Of a stretch of DNA of 64,000 bases, positions 56,724 to 64,000 are shown piece after piece. The notes below the pieces were generated by a model that was not told the origin of the DNA, ran no database searches, and was given only the letters and a program-made list of their open reading frames with translations. The position numbers were made by a program, and so were the translations under genes. The DNA lies in the NCBI RefSeq assembly GCF_018595715.1, contig NZ_JAHEOJ010000014.1, positions 186,001 to 250,000 of the forward strand, given 5' to 3'. This DNA is from Glaciecola sp. XM2 (GTDB lineage: Bacteria; Pseudomonadota; Gammaproteobacteria; Enterobacterales; Alteromonadaceae). Numbering within the stretch: position 1 is the stretch's first letter; the number at the start of each line of letters is the position of its first letter.

Positions 56724-57752
56724 CTAAAGCGATTTGATGTCCCTGAAGTTGACAATATTAGGCACGTTCTTTGTTTTGGACTTTTCTAGCGCCTTATTGG
56801 CCAGCGAAAATATGCTAGATATGTCAATTCCAATGTTGCCCGCTACGCTGATATAACCAATGTTTACGTCAAGACTGAGCTTTAGAGCGTGTTGCTCGAT
56901 ACTGTTTGCAGACTTAAGCGGCGCGTTTAAATCTTGAGTGTGCCGACACACAATAAATTTACCATCGTCGCATTGTCCGATGATATCAGTAGTGTGATTG
57001 AAGACCTTTTTTATGACGTTTGATATGTCCTCACGACGCCTTTCATTGAGGCTATTCGGTAACAGCGGCTCGCCCGATTGCATCTCACAATAATCAATAA
57101 GCATCAGCGTTAAATGATTATCAGTAGATTTTAATGAGTTTATTTTAAGCAATAAGTTGTCGGCATAAGAAAGTACCGCATCTTGCGAATACAATTCATA
57201 AGTATCCTCGTGGCTGCGCTGATCTTTCAGTTGAATAGTCAGTTTTGAGTTAATGTCGGAGTACATCTTAGCAAAAGCAAACGATAATAAGGTTACCAGA
57301 AATAGCCATAAGGTCCGCGGAAAATGTTCCTGTGGATTGCTTATGTTAATAATGAATTCTGGAAGATAGGGGTGCAGTGCTGACACTGATATAATATATG
57401 TTAATAATACAGCGGTTAATAATGCACTACTTGTTGTATTGAGCATTAGGCACATCATAATGGGCAACAAAGGCAGAATAACAACAAAACGGCTATTAAT
57501 TCCCCCAGAGAAGGCAATTAGCGACATAACCACGCACATTATGGATATTATAAAAATGCGTCCATTGTGTTTTAAGCTGGGAAATCTCGCAATAATTGCA
57601 GCCACACACACCAGTAATACGCAATTAAATGCTGCCACATATGTGAGTGCTATTGGCTGATTGCCAAAAACACGCATCATCAGAAAACCGCCGAAGCCTA
57701 TAACAGCCGTGACGATTGCTGTTTTTCTTATTAAGTTTTGATTCGTATGCAA
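56724..57752 (-). CDS. Membrane protein with degenerate GGDEF domain
   Basis: 342 residues from TTG 57752 (AGGTG upstream). Five or six membrane helices fill residues 10-165 (a MASE-like sensor). A C-terminal domain (about 195-340) has the GGDEF fold order: HLTLMLIDY, then CDDGKFIVC at 261-269 where GGDEF should be, then a GYISVAGNIG-like strand. The active-site residues are missing, so it cannot be an ordinary cyclase. It may bind GTP or c-di-GMP as a receptor, or be non-catalytic. Confidence 0.7.
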   Translation of the reverse strand: MHTNQNLIRKTAIVTAVIGFGGFLMMRVFGNQPIALTYVAAFNCVLLVCVAAIIARFPSLKHNGRIFIISIMCVVMSLIAFSGGINSRFVVILPLLPIMMCLMLNTTSSALLTAVLLTYIISVSALHPYLPEFIINISNPQEHFPRTLWLFLVTLLSFAFAKMYSDINSKLTIQLKDQRSHEDTYELYSQDAVLSYADNLLLKINSLKSTDNHLTLMLIDYCEMQSGEPLLPNSLNERRREDISNVIKKVFNHTTDIIGQCDDGKFIVCRHTQDLNAPLKSANSIEQHALKLSLDVNIGYISVAGNIGIDISSIFSLANKALEKSKTKNVPNIVNFRDIKSL

Positions 57753-57954
57753 TAGGCACCTAAGTTACTTAAACGTCAGACTTAGTTATAAGAAGGGTAT
57801 CGGCAAATAGTTATTTTTTGTTATACAAATCTGCAAAGTGCGGATAGGCTGATAGTACCAGCACAGCAAATGAAAATTTATTCAAGGCAGAGGTGGTTTA
57901 ATCTATAGCGCTTACTATACTCAAACCCATGCATGACAATGGAGTTAAACACTC

Positions 57955-58755
57955 ATGACATCAGTTCTCACTCGCAATAACGTAAAGGTAAGTGGTCAAG
58001 CCGATGCTCCGGTTGTTATATTGGCCCATGGTTTTGGTTGCGATCAAAACATGTGGCGTTTTATGCAGCATGAGTTAGAGCAAGATTACAAAGTGGTGGT
58101 TTTTGACTATGTAGGCTCAGGCAATTCGTTGTTATCTGCTTATTCCATTGAAAAATATTCCTCTCTTGAAGGGTACGCGCAAGACATCATCGATATTATT
58201 GATGAGCTGTGTTTAAGCGATGTCACGATCATGGGGCATTCAGTAAGCGGTATTATAGCGGCAATCGCCTCGATACAAATACCAGCATGTATTACGAAAA
58301 TTGTGATGGTATGTCCTTCACCCTGCTTTTTGAATTTGCCGCCAGACTATTTCGGTGGCTTTGACAAAAGTGATTTAGAAGAACTCATCGACCTTATGGA
58401 TAAAAACTATATTGGCTGGGCGAATTATCTCGCACCCCTTGTAATGGGTACCTCACAGTCTCAAGAGCTAATTGGTGAATTATCGGGCAGCTTCTGTAGT
58501 ACCGACCCCATCATTGCCAAGGCTTTTGCACATGCTACGTTTTTTTCCGATCAGCGCGCTATATTAAAAGAGATTACGGCTAAGACTTTGATTCTGCAAA
58601 GTACGCAAGATTCATTAGCAAGTGTCAGCGTGGGTGAATATATGGATGATAATATCCCTAACAGCCAACTGAATATTATCGAAGCAGAGGGGCACTGTCT
58701 TCATATGACAAACCATCAAGATATATTGCCGAGTATCCGAGCTTTTCTTAAGTAA
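57955..58755 (+). CDS. RsbQ-like alpha/beta-hydrolase
   Basis: 266 residues. HGFGCDQNMWRFM and the triad Ser96 (GHSVSG), Asp219 (STQDSL) and His247 (EGHCLH) fall at the same residue numbers as RsbQ of Bacillus subtilis, where the enzyme hydrolyses an unknown small hydrophobic molecule to activate the RsbP PAS phosphatase. It is followed after 9 bases by a PAS-GGDEF protein, so the sensor role may pass to c-di-GMP synthesis. Related folds include plant KAI2/D14. Substrate not known. Confidence 0.87.
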   Translation: MTSVLTRNNVKVSGQADAPVVILAHGFGCDQNMWRFMQHELEQDYKVVVFDYVGSGNSLLSAYSIEKYSSLEGYAQDIIDIIDELCLSDVTIMGHSVSGIIAAIASIQIPACITKIVMVCPSPCFLNLPPDYFGGFDKSDLEELIDLMDKNYIGWANYLAPLVMGTSQSQELIGELSGSFCSTDPIIAKAFAHATFFSDQRAILKEITAKTLILQSTQDSLASVSVGEYMDDNIPNSQLNIIEAEGHCLHMTNHQDILPSIRAFLK

Positions 58756-58764
58756 GACGCCATA

Positions 58765-59667
58765 ATGGATGATGTGAAAATAGACATAAATGATTTTCAG
58801 TCTGGCCATCTGATTGTTGATGCAAATCGTACAATCGTCTTTTGTAACACCTATGTTAGCGAGCTGTCAGGATATACACAATGTGAGTTAACGGGCTTGT
58901 CGATTAGTGAGTGCGTAACCAAAGCATCGAATATTTTTATTGATAGTTATATTTTCCCAGAGCTGCTGACACGTTTACGAGTTGAAGAAAACCAAATTAA
59001 CTGGCTGACGAAAAACAAACAGCGTGTTCCAGTTATTGCGCATATAAATCTAGCAGAATCTGGGGTTTCTTACTGGTCGCTTTACGTTAGCGCGAATCGA
59101 GACAAGCTGCAAAGTGAACTTGTTAACGCTCGGAGCACCTTAGAACAACAAGCCAAAGAACTGCTTGATCTTGCAACGACTGACTCGTTAACGGGGTTGA
59201 TGAATCGTCGCCGGCTCTTAGATTTAGCCGAAAAAACCAACAGCCAAATGGCAAGAAATAATTCGACATATGCCGTAATGTCTATCGACATTGATTTTTT
59301 TAAAAAAGTGAACGATACCTATGGGCATTATGTTGGTGATGAGGTGCTTAAAGGAGTTGCGAGTATCTTGAGCAATGGGCGCCGAGCAAATGATTTAGTA
59401 GCACGCATCGGAGGAGAGGAGTTTGTCGTCGTCTTGCCCGATATAGGCAGTGCTCACGCCTTGGAACTCGCTGAAGCTTTGCGCTCCAAAGTTGAAAGTG
59501 CAAACATTAATGAGGTCAAGCTAACCATTAGCATTGGTGTAACGGTAAGCGTAAAACACAATCACATTAACTTTGAAGCTTTAATGCGGTTGTCTGATGA
59601 TGCTCTATATGAGGCTAAACGTAGGGGAAGAAATAGGGTGTCGTTTATTCAAAAGAAGCATGAGTAG
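58765..59667 (+). CDS. PAS-GGDEF diguanylate cyclase, RsbQ partner
   Basis: 300 residues, soluble. PAS domain (about 10-108: HLIVDANRTIVFCNTYVSELSGY), coiled coil (112-135), GGDEF domain (137-297) with the active GGEEF at 216-220, a VMSIDIDFFKKVND metal-binding strand, and an RxxD I-site at 207-210, so product inhibition is likely. Makes c-di-GMP from GTP. Co-transcribed with the RsbQ-like gene. Confidence 0.92.
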   Translation: MDDVKIDINDFQSGHLIVDANRTIVFCNTYVSELSGYTQCELTGLSISECVTKASNIFIDSYIFPELLTRLRVEENQINWLTKNKQRVPVIAHINLAESGVSYWSLYVSANRDKLQSELVNARSTLEQQAKELLDLATTDSLTGLMNRRRLLDLAEKTNSQMARNNSTYAVMSIDIDFFKKVNDTYGHYVGDEVLKGVASILSNGRRANDLVARIGGEEFVVVLPDIGSAHALELAEALRSKVESANINEVKLTISIGVTVSVKHNHINFEALMRLSDDALYEAKRRGRNRVSFIQKKHE

Positions 59668-59705
59668 TCCTTTCCACGCCTGGTTGAAATAGTAGTCTCA
59701 ATCAA

Positions 59706-60164
59706 TCACCTAAATTTATCTTTCTGTGCTGTTGTTGGCATCATACAAGCTTCTGACTTGCCAAAGATACGATAGCGGTGCTTTGCAACGAGATCATATA
59801 CGGCGTCTCTGATGACTCGAGGAATGTAAATAAAGATTCGCATCATGTACCACCATCCACTTAAATCTTTACAAATGCTAAGCGCAGCGTCACTTTTAAG
59901 TAAGTATTGGCCGTCTTTGACGACAATGAAGCTGTCGTTTGCGATATGCACTAAGTTGTATTGCTCAAGTACGCTTGCCCCATAAAGGCTCTGCATAGAT
60001 GAAAATACATAACGGTTGTGTGTATCGCGTTTGATGATGAAATTAACCGACCCTTGACATAAATGACAAACGCCATCAAATATGACCAAGGTTTTGCCCT
60101 CTAAGTCGGCGCTACTTGTTGTAGTGCGACTAGGTTGACCTCTCGCCTTTAAAGATGTGTTCAT
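59706..60164 (-). CDS. DCC-family thiol-disulfide oxidoreductase-like protein (DUF393)
   Basis: 152 residues. FDGVCHLCQGSVNFIIKRD gives the DxxCxxC start of the DCC family (YuxK). Cytoplasmic or membrane-associated, with redox function inferred from the CxxC. Overlaps the Maf gene by four bases (minus strand), so co-transcribed. Confidence 0.85.
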   Translation of the reverse strand: MNTSLKARGQPSRTTTSSADLEGKTLVIFDGVCHLCQGSVNFIIKRDTHNRYVFSSMQSLYGASVLEQYNLVHIANDSFIVVKDGQYLLKSDAALSICKDLSGWWYMMRIFIYIPRVIRDAVYDLVAKHRYRIFGKSEACMMPTTAQKDKFR

Positions 60165-60802
60165 TGTTGTTGGTAAGTAGCGCTTTGCAAAACGTCTATG
60201 CCAAAGCGATTTAATGTGTCAACTAGGGCCATCAACGGCAATCCAATCAGTGTGTTGTAGTCACGGCCGCTAAAACCTTGAAATAAGGCAATGCCAAGCC
60301 CTTCTGCTTTAAAGCTACCGGCACAGTCAAGGGGTTGTTCTGCATGTACGTAGGCTTCTATTTGAGCATGGCTAAGCGTTCTAAATTCTACGCTGAACTT
60401 TTCAACTAAGGTATGTTGCTTTTCACATTGGCGCGGCGCGCATATCGAATCAGGTAATATGACACTTAGGCCTGTATAAAAATCGACGACTCTGCCGCTG
60501 CAGCGCGTTAACTGTGCAATTGCGTTTGTAATGGATAAAGGTTTACCTAACGGCGCATGCGTACCAGCAATGCATGCTACTTGGTCACTGGCTATGATAA
60601 TATGCTCAGCATAGTTTGATACCAGCGATTGTGCCTTTTGTTGGCTTAAGCGCAAGGCTAAGTGCGCAGGCAGTTCTGTGCAAAGGGGAGACTCATCAAT
60701 ATTTGGCGATGCAACATCAAAGGCAATGCCCAATTGCCTCAACATTGCTGCGCGGTAGGGGGAAGATGAAGCTAATAAAAATTTAGGGGTGTCAGTGTTC
60801 AT
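60161..60802 (-). CDS. Maf-family nucleotide pyrophosphatase (YceF-like)
   Basis: 213 residues. LASSSPYRAAMLRQLGI (family start), ASDQVAC (catalytic Asp) and CAGSFKAEGLG are Maf motifs. YceF-type enzymes hydrolyse 7-methyl-GTP. It lies back-to-back with yceD, the usual position of yceF in gammaproteobacteria. It shares four bases with the downstream DCC gene. Confidence 0.9.
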   Translation of the reverse strand: MNTDTPKFLLASSSPYRAAMLRQLGIAFDVASPNIDESPLCTELPAHLALRLSQQKAQSLVSNYAEHIIIASDQVACIAGTHAPLGKPLSITNAIAQLTRCSGRVVDFYTGLSVILPDSICAPRQCEKQHTLVEKFSVEFRTLSHAQIEAYVHAEQPLDCAGSFKAEGLGIALFQGFSGRDYNTLIGLPLMALVDTLNRFGIDVLQSATYQQQ

Positions 60803-60945
60803 AAGGCATTCGTGAAATTTTGCTCACTATCTTAAACGTTAAATGAAACGCGCGCATATCTTTATGCTTTGTTATCGTACAAACCCTTTTAAAAGCAAGG
60901 AAATGCTTTGACTAAAAGACCTTAAGCCTATATTATTCGCGCGCT

Positions 60946-61467
60946 ATGATAAACGTGAAACTACCTAAACGCCTCGATCCTGTCAAAAGCGCACAAAAAT
61001 TGTCTTCTTATGAGGGCATTTATGTCGCTAAAGATATGCTTAGATTGAACGATATGGTGGACTCGATATTATCTGATGTATCGGTGAAAGTGGAGTTTGC
61101 AAAAGACGCGCAGAGTCTTACTTACTTTCAGGGTACGCTTGCTGTACAGGTAATGTTAGTTTGTCAAAGGTGTAACCAACCTTATCCGCATGATGTGGAT
61201 ATTGAATTTTGTTTTTCGCCCGTGCAGGGGAGTGAACAAGACGAAACGTTACCCGACGCTTATGAACCGGTAGAGGTAGATGACCACGGAGAAGTCGATC
61301 TCTTCCAAGTATTAGAAGACGAAGTAATATTGGCTTTGCCCATCGTAGCGCTTCACGCAGAAGAAGATTGCAGCGTAAAGGCACAAGACATGAGCTTTGG
61401 TAAGATCGAACCGGAACCTGAGCGAAAAAACCCATTTGCGGTTTTAAAAGAGCTTAAGCGAGATTAG
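60946..61467 (+). CDS. yceD: YceD/DUF177 protein (23S rRNA accumulation)
   Basis: 173 residues. VCQRCNQPYPHDVDIEF holds the conserved CxxC; the C-terminal LEDEVILALPIVALH motif fits DUF177, needed for 23S rRNA accumulation in E. coli and plants. First of the yceD-rpmF-plsX-fabH-fabD operon, 9 bases before rpmF. Confidence 0.9.
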   Translation: MINVKLPKRLDPVKSAQKLSSYEGIYVAKDMLRLNDMVDSILSDVSVKVEFAKDAQSLTYFQGTLAVQVMLVCQRCNQPYPHDVDIEFCFSPVQGSEQDETLPDAYEPVEVDDHGEVDLFQVLEDEVILALPIVALHAEEDCSVKAQDMSFGKIEPEPERKNPFAVLKELKRD

Positions 61468-61476
61468 GAGTAACCT

Positions 61477-61647
61477 ATGGCAGTACAAAAGAGTAAGAAA
61501 GCCAGAGCGAAGCGCGGAACCCGCCGTTCGCATGATGCATTAACAGCAGAAACATTGTCTGTTGATTCAACATCTGGTGAAACTCATCGTCGTCATCACG
61601 TAACGGCTGATGGTTTCTATAAAGGCAAAAAAGTCATCGATATCTAA
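61477..61647 (+). CDS. rpmF: 50S ribosomal protein L32
   Basis: 56 residues, starting [20 protein letters not shown], the universal L32 start, and ending in [13 protein letters not shown] 61477 follows TTAGGAG. It is short and basic, lies between yceD and plsX as in most gammaproteobacteria, and is a structural part of the large ribosomal subunit. Confidence 0.97.
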   Translation: MAVQKSKKARAKRGTRRSHDALTAETLSVDSTSGETHRRHHVTADGFYKGKKVIDI

Positions 61648-61657
61648 GGCTTAGGTC

Positions 61658-62680
61658 TTGTCGATAACTACGATTGCACTAGATATCATGGGGGGCGATA
61701 AAGGCCCCCATGTTTTTTTGCCCGCTATTCAGCGCGCACTCACCACCCATACCTCTCTTCATGTCATCATATGCGGCGATGAAGATACACTGTTTCACTT
61801 TGAAAAAGCCCTGATCCCTGAATTCGGTCCACGAGTTGCTAGTAAGATATGCTCGCAGGTCGTTGATATGCACATCAAACCCACTGTGGCCCTGCGTAAG
61901 ATGCAAGACTCAAGTATGCGTGTAGCCCTTGACCTTGTGCAATCTGGTGAAGCCGACGGATGTGTAAGCTGCGGCAATACCGGCGCGTTGATGGCAATGG
62001 CGTATTACGTGCTTAAAACGATCCCTGGGATATCGCGCCCAGCGCTGGTTTCTGCGTTACCGACGGCAAACAAGAAAAAGGTACTGCTGTTAGATTTAGG
62101 TGCGTCGATTAACTACGATGCAGAAAACCTGTTGCAGTACGCTGTGATGGGTTCGGTATTAATGCGCGAAATCGGCGGTTTAGCGGCCCCACGAGTTGCC
62201 TTGCTAAACGTGGGTGAGGAGGACATTAAAGGTCACTCATTAATCAAACATGCCGATTTGCTAATTAATCAATGTCCTAGTGTGAATTACGTTGGATACG
62301 TAGAGGGCGACACATTGTTTTCGGGTGATGTCGACGTTGTAGTAACCGATGGATTTACCGGTAACGTTGCCCTCAAGGCGAGTGAGGGGATTGCCAAACT
62401 CGTTATGAATGAAATTCGTGAAATAACAAAAGAAACGTGGTTTGTTCGATTAATCAGCAAACTCACCCTTCCATTACTTAAAAAGCTATATCAGCGCATG
62501 AACCCCGACCAGTATAATGGTGCGAGTCTGATAGGATTGCGCGGCACTGTGGTCAAAAGCCATGGGAACGCATCTGCAGACGCCTGTTATTATGCTATCA
62601 AACAAGCAGTTGTTGAAGTTCAGCAAGGCGTGCCAGACAAAATAAGAACAAAAATAGAACAAGAGCTAATGGAGCACTAA
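61658..62680 (+). CDS. plsX: Phosphate acyltransferase PlsX
   Basis: 340 residues from TTG 61658, with [11 protein letters not shown] near the start, [22 protein letters not shown], and [14 protein letters not shown]. It makes acyl-phosphate from acyl-ACP for phospholipid synthesis. TTG has good placement (10 bases after rpmF stop) and the family begins here. Confidence 0.96.
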   Translation: MSITTIALDIMGGDKGPHVFLPAIQRALTTHTSLHVIICGDEDTLFHFEKALIPEFGPRVASKICSQVVDMHIKPTVALRKMQDSSMRVALDLVQSGEADGCVSCGNTGALMAMAYYVLKTIPGISRPALVSALPTANKKKVLLLDLGASINYDAENLLQYAVMGSVLMREIGGLAAPRVALLNVGEEDIKGHSLIKHADLLINQCPSVNYVGYVEGDTLFSGDVDVVVTDGFTGNVALKASEGIAKLVMNEIREITKETWFVRLISKLTLPLLKKLYQRMNPDQYNGASLIGLRGTVVKSHGNASADACYYAIKQAVVEVQQGVPDKIRTKIEQELMEH

Positions 62681-62684
62681 GCCT

Positions 62685-63644
62685 ATGTATTCACGCATTA
62701 TTGGGACCGGAAGTTACTTTCCGAGTGAGGTGCGTAGCAATGCCGATTTAGAAATCATGGTAGATACGTCGGACGAATGGATTACTGATAGAACGGGAAT
62801 CAAAGAAAGACGCATTATTGGTGAGCATGAAACCGCTGCCACCATGGGCGCGCAAGCGAGTATTCAGGCCTTAGAAGCCGCTAATATCCAAGCAAGCGAT
62901 ATCGATTTAATCGTATGTGCGACAACCAGTGGGCGTCACGCACTCCCTAGTTCAGCTTGTGAAATCCAAAAGATTCTAGGGGTAGATAATATTCCAGCAT
63001 TTGATGTTGCTGCGGCATGCGCCGGCTATTGCTATGCATTGAGTGTTGCTGACCAATATATAAAAAGCGGCATGATGAAAAGAGTGCTGGTAATTGGCAC
63101 AGATTGTTTAAGTCGCATGATAGACCCAGCAGATCGTTCCATGATCATTCTATTTGGTGATGGTGCCGGAGCCACGGTACTCGAAGCAAGTGAATCCCCT
63201 GGTATACTCTCTACCCATATTAATGCAGCAGGCTCTTATGGCGACTTATTGCAAATCGGGCATGTGCAGCATGGCAATGAAGCATCCGTGCATGAAAACT
63301 GGGGCTCAATGAAAGGCAACGAAGTGTTTAAAGTAGCCGTGACTAAGTTAAGTGAAATCGTTGAGCAAACGCTCACCGCTAACAACTTACAAAAGTCTGA
63401 TATTGATTGGTTGGTCCCGCATCAAGCGAATTTTAGAATTATTAAAGCAACCGCCAAAAAACTGAATATGTCACTGGATCAAGTGGTCATTACCCTCCAG
63501 AATTATGGCAACACCTCAGCCGCGACAGTACCAACGGCGCTAGACACGGCAATACGTGACGGACGCATCCAAAGAGGTCAGCATTTATTGCTGGAGGCCT
63601 TTGGTGGTGGCTTTGCTTGGGCGTCGGCCTTAGTAAAATATTAA
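62685..63644 (+). CDS. fabH: 3-oxoacyl-ACP synthase III
   Basis: 319 residues. Catalytic Cys112 in AAACAGYCY, His in VPHQANFR and Asn in NYGNTSAAT. It starts fatty-acid chains by condensing acetyl-CoA with malonyl-ACP. Four bases after plsX. Confidence 0.96.
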   Translation: MYSRIIGTGSYFPSEVRSNADLEIMVDTSDEWITDRTGIKERRIIGEHETAATMGAQASIQALEAANIQASDIDLIVCATTSGRHALPSSACEIQKILGVDNIPAFDVAAACAGYCYALSVADQYIKSGMMKRVLVIGTDCLSRMIDPADRSMIILFGDGAGATVLEASESPGILSTHINAAGSYGDLLQIGHVQHGNEASVHENWGSMKGNEVFKVAVTKLSEIVEQTLTANNLQKSDIDWLVPHQANFRIIKATAKKLNMSLDQVVITLQNYGNTSAATVPTALDTAIRDGRIQRGQHLLLEAFGGGFAWASALVKY

Positions 63645-63683
63645 AATAGTGTGATAATAAAAACATCATGAAGGAAATAAATA

Positions 63684-64000
63684 ATGAGTAAAACGGCCTG
63701 TGTCTTTCCTGGTCAGGGATCACAATCTGTTGGCATGTTGTCTGAATTGGCAAGTAACTTTGCGAGCGTAGAAGAGTGTTTTGCCGAGGCATCAGATGCG
63801 CTTAATTATGATTTGTGGAAGTTGACACAAACAGACGAAAACGAACAGCTTTATCAAACACACATTACTCAGCCAGCGTTGCTGACGGCAAGCGTTGCTG
63901 CATATCGCGTATTGGCGGCTGAACGTGATGTTCAACCCAGCTTTTTTGCGGGTCACAGCCTAGGCGAGTATTCCGCATTGGTCGTGGCAGGTGTCATTCC
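63684..64000 (+). CDS. fabD: Malonyl-CoA:ACP transacylase FabD, 3' partial
   Basis: The first 105 residues are in the window, starting ATG 63684 after AAGGA. FPGQGSQSVGML is the family start; the nucleophile Ser lies in AGHSLGEYSALV. Transfers malonyl from CoA to ACP. The rest, with the catalytic His, is beyond the window. Confidence 0.95.
   Translation, partial: MSKTACVFPGQGSQSVGMLSELASNFASVEECFAEASDALNYDLWKLTQTDENEQLYQTHITQPALLTASVAAYRVLAAERDVQPSFFAGHSLGEYSALVVAGVI

Noticed and set aside
1-64000. tRNA, rRNA, CRISPR array or prophage
   Set aside because: No cloverleaf arms with a TTC-type loop, no rRNA-like stretch, no regularly spaced repeats, and no phage structural or integrase genes were seen.

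Overview
The window looks like chromosomal DNA from a marine gammaproteobacterium of the order Alteromonadales (Alteromonadaceae-like). The signs are a rhombosortase with a GlyGly-CTERM protease, H-NOX beside a GGDEF-EAL protein, a bkd operon, the yceD-rpmF-plsX-fabH-fabD order, and moderately AT-rich DNA. No tRNA, rRNA, CRISPR array or prophage was seen. The window is almost all bacterial housekeeping and accessory metabolism. Gene 1 (SDR) is cut at the left edge and fabD at the right edge.

Layout. 0-4 kb: two short-chain dehydrogenases, then a convergent TonB-dependent receptor of the copper type with a small exported partner. 4-6.5 kb: an H-NOX gas sensor in an operon with a PAS-GGDEF-EAL c-di-GMP enzyme. 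6.7-14.6 kb: single metabolic and redox genes (aminotransferase, TANGO2-like NRDE protein, Cys/Met PLP lyase, azoreductase, exported glutathione peroxidase, S9 lipoprotein peptidase). 14.7-19.0 kb: the most accessory-looking stretch, with a hydrolase lipoprotein, a broken transposase-like gene and three small membrane or exported orphans. 19.1-23.8 kb: rhombosortase, enoyl-CoA hydratase, gamma-glutamyltransferase, a lipoprotein, cysK. 24.3-30.4 kb: a MoxR/VWA pair, rluF, a MATE exporter, a Na+/H+ antiporter.

30.6-37.5 kb is a neutral-lipid storage neighbourhood: WS/DGAT acyltransferase, a PhaF-like phasin with a histone-like tail, a PhaI-like phasin, a PhaD-like TetR regulator and, slightly further on, a DUF3336-patatin lipase of the triacylglycerol-lipase type. 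No PHA synthase is present in the window. 37.6-45.3 kb: class I HMG-CoA reductase, an SRPBCC protein, a TPR-TonB_C protein and a 1390-residue subtilase ending in a GlyGly-CTERM tail, a likely client of the rhombosortase 22 kb away. 45.6-53.7 kb: branched-chain 2-oxoacid dehydrogenase E1alpha-E1beta-E2 (no E3), rlmJ, a divergent protein kinase, tesB and a gamma-carbonic anhydrase.

The 515-base gap at 53.7-54.2 kb is not empty. It holds a candidate small RNA on the minus strand with a clear terminator, and three DnaA-box-like repeats. 54.2-59.7 kb: alanine-glyoxylate-type aminotransferase, an SpmA/SpmB-like membrane protein, a membrane protein with a degenerate GGDEF domain, and an RsbQ-like hydrolase paired with a PAS-GGDEF diguanylate cyclase. 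59.7-64 kb: DCC protein, Maf-type pyrophosphatase, and the yceD-rpmF-plsX-fabH-fabD ribosome/lipid operon.

The candidates most worth following are the RsbQ-like/PAS-GGDEF pair, the storage-lipid cluster mixing WS/DGAT with PHA-type phasins, the structured RNA at 53.7-53.9 kb, and the rhombosortase/GlyGly-CTERM pair. All functions are inferred from reading motifs; no database search was run.
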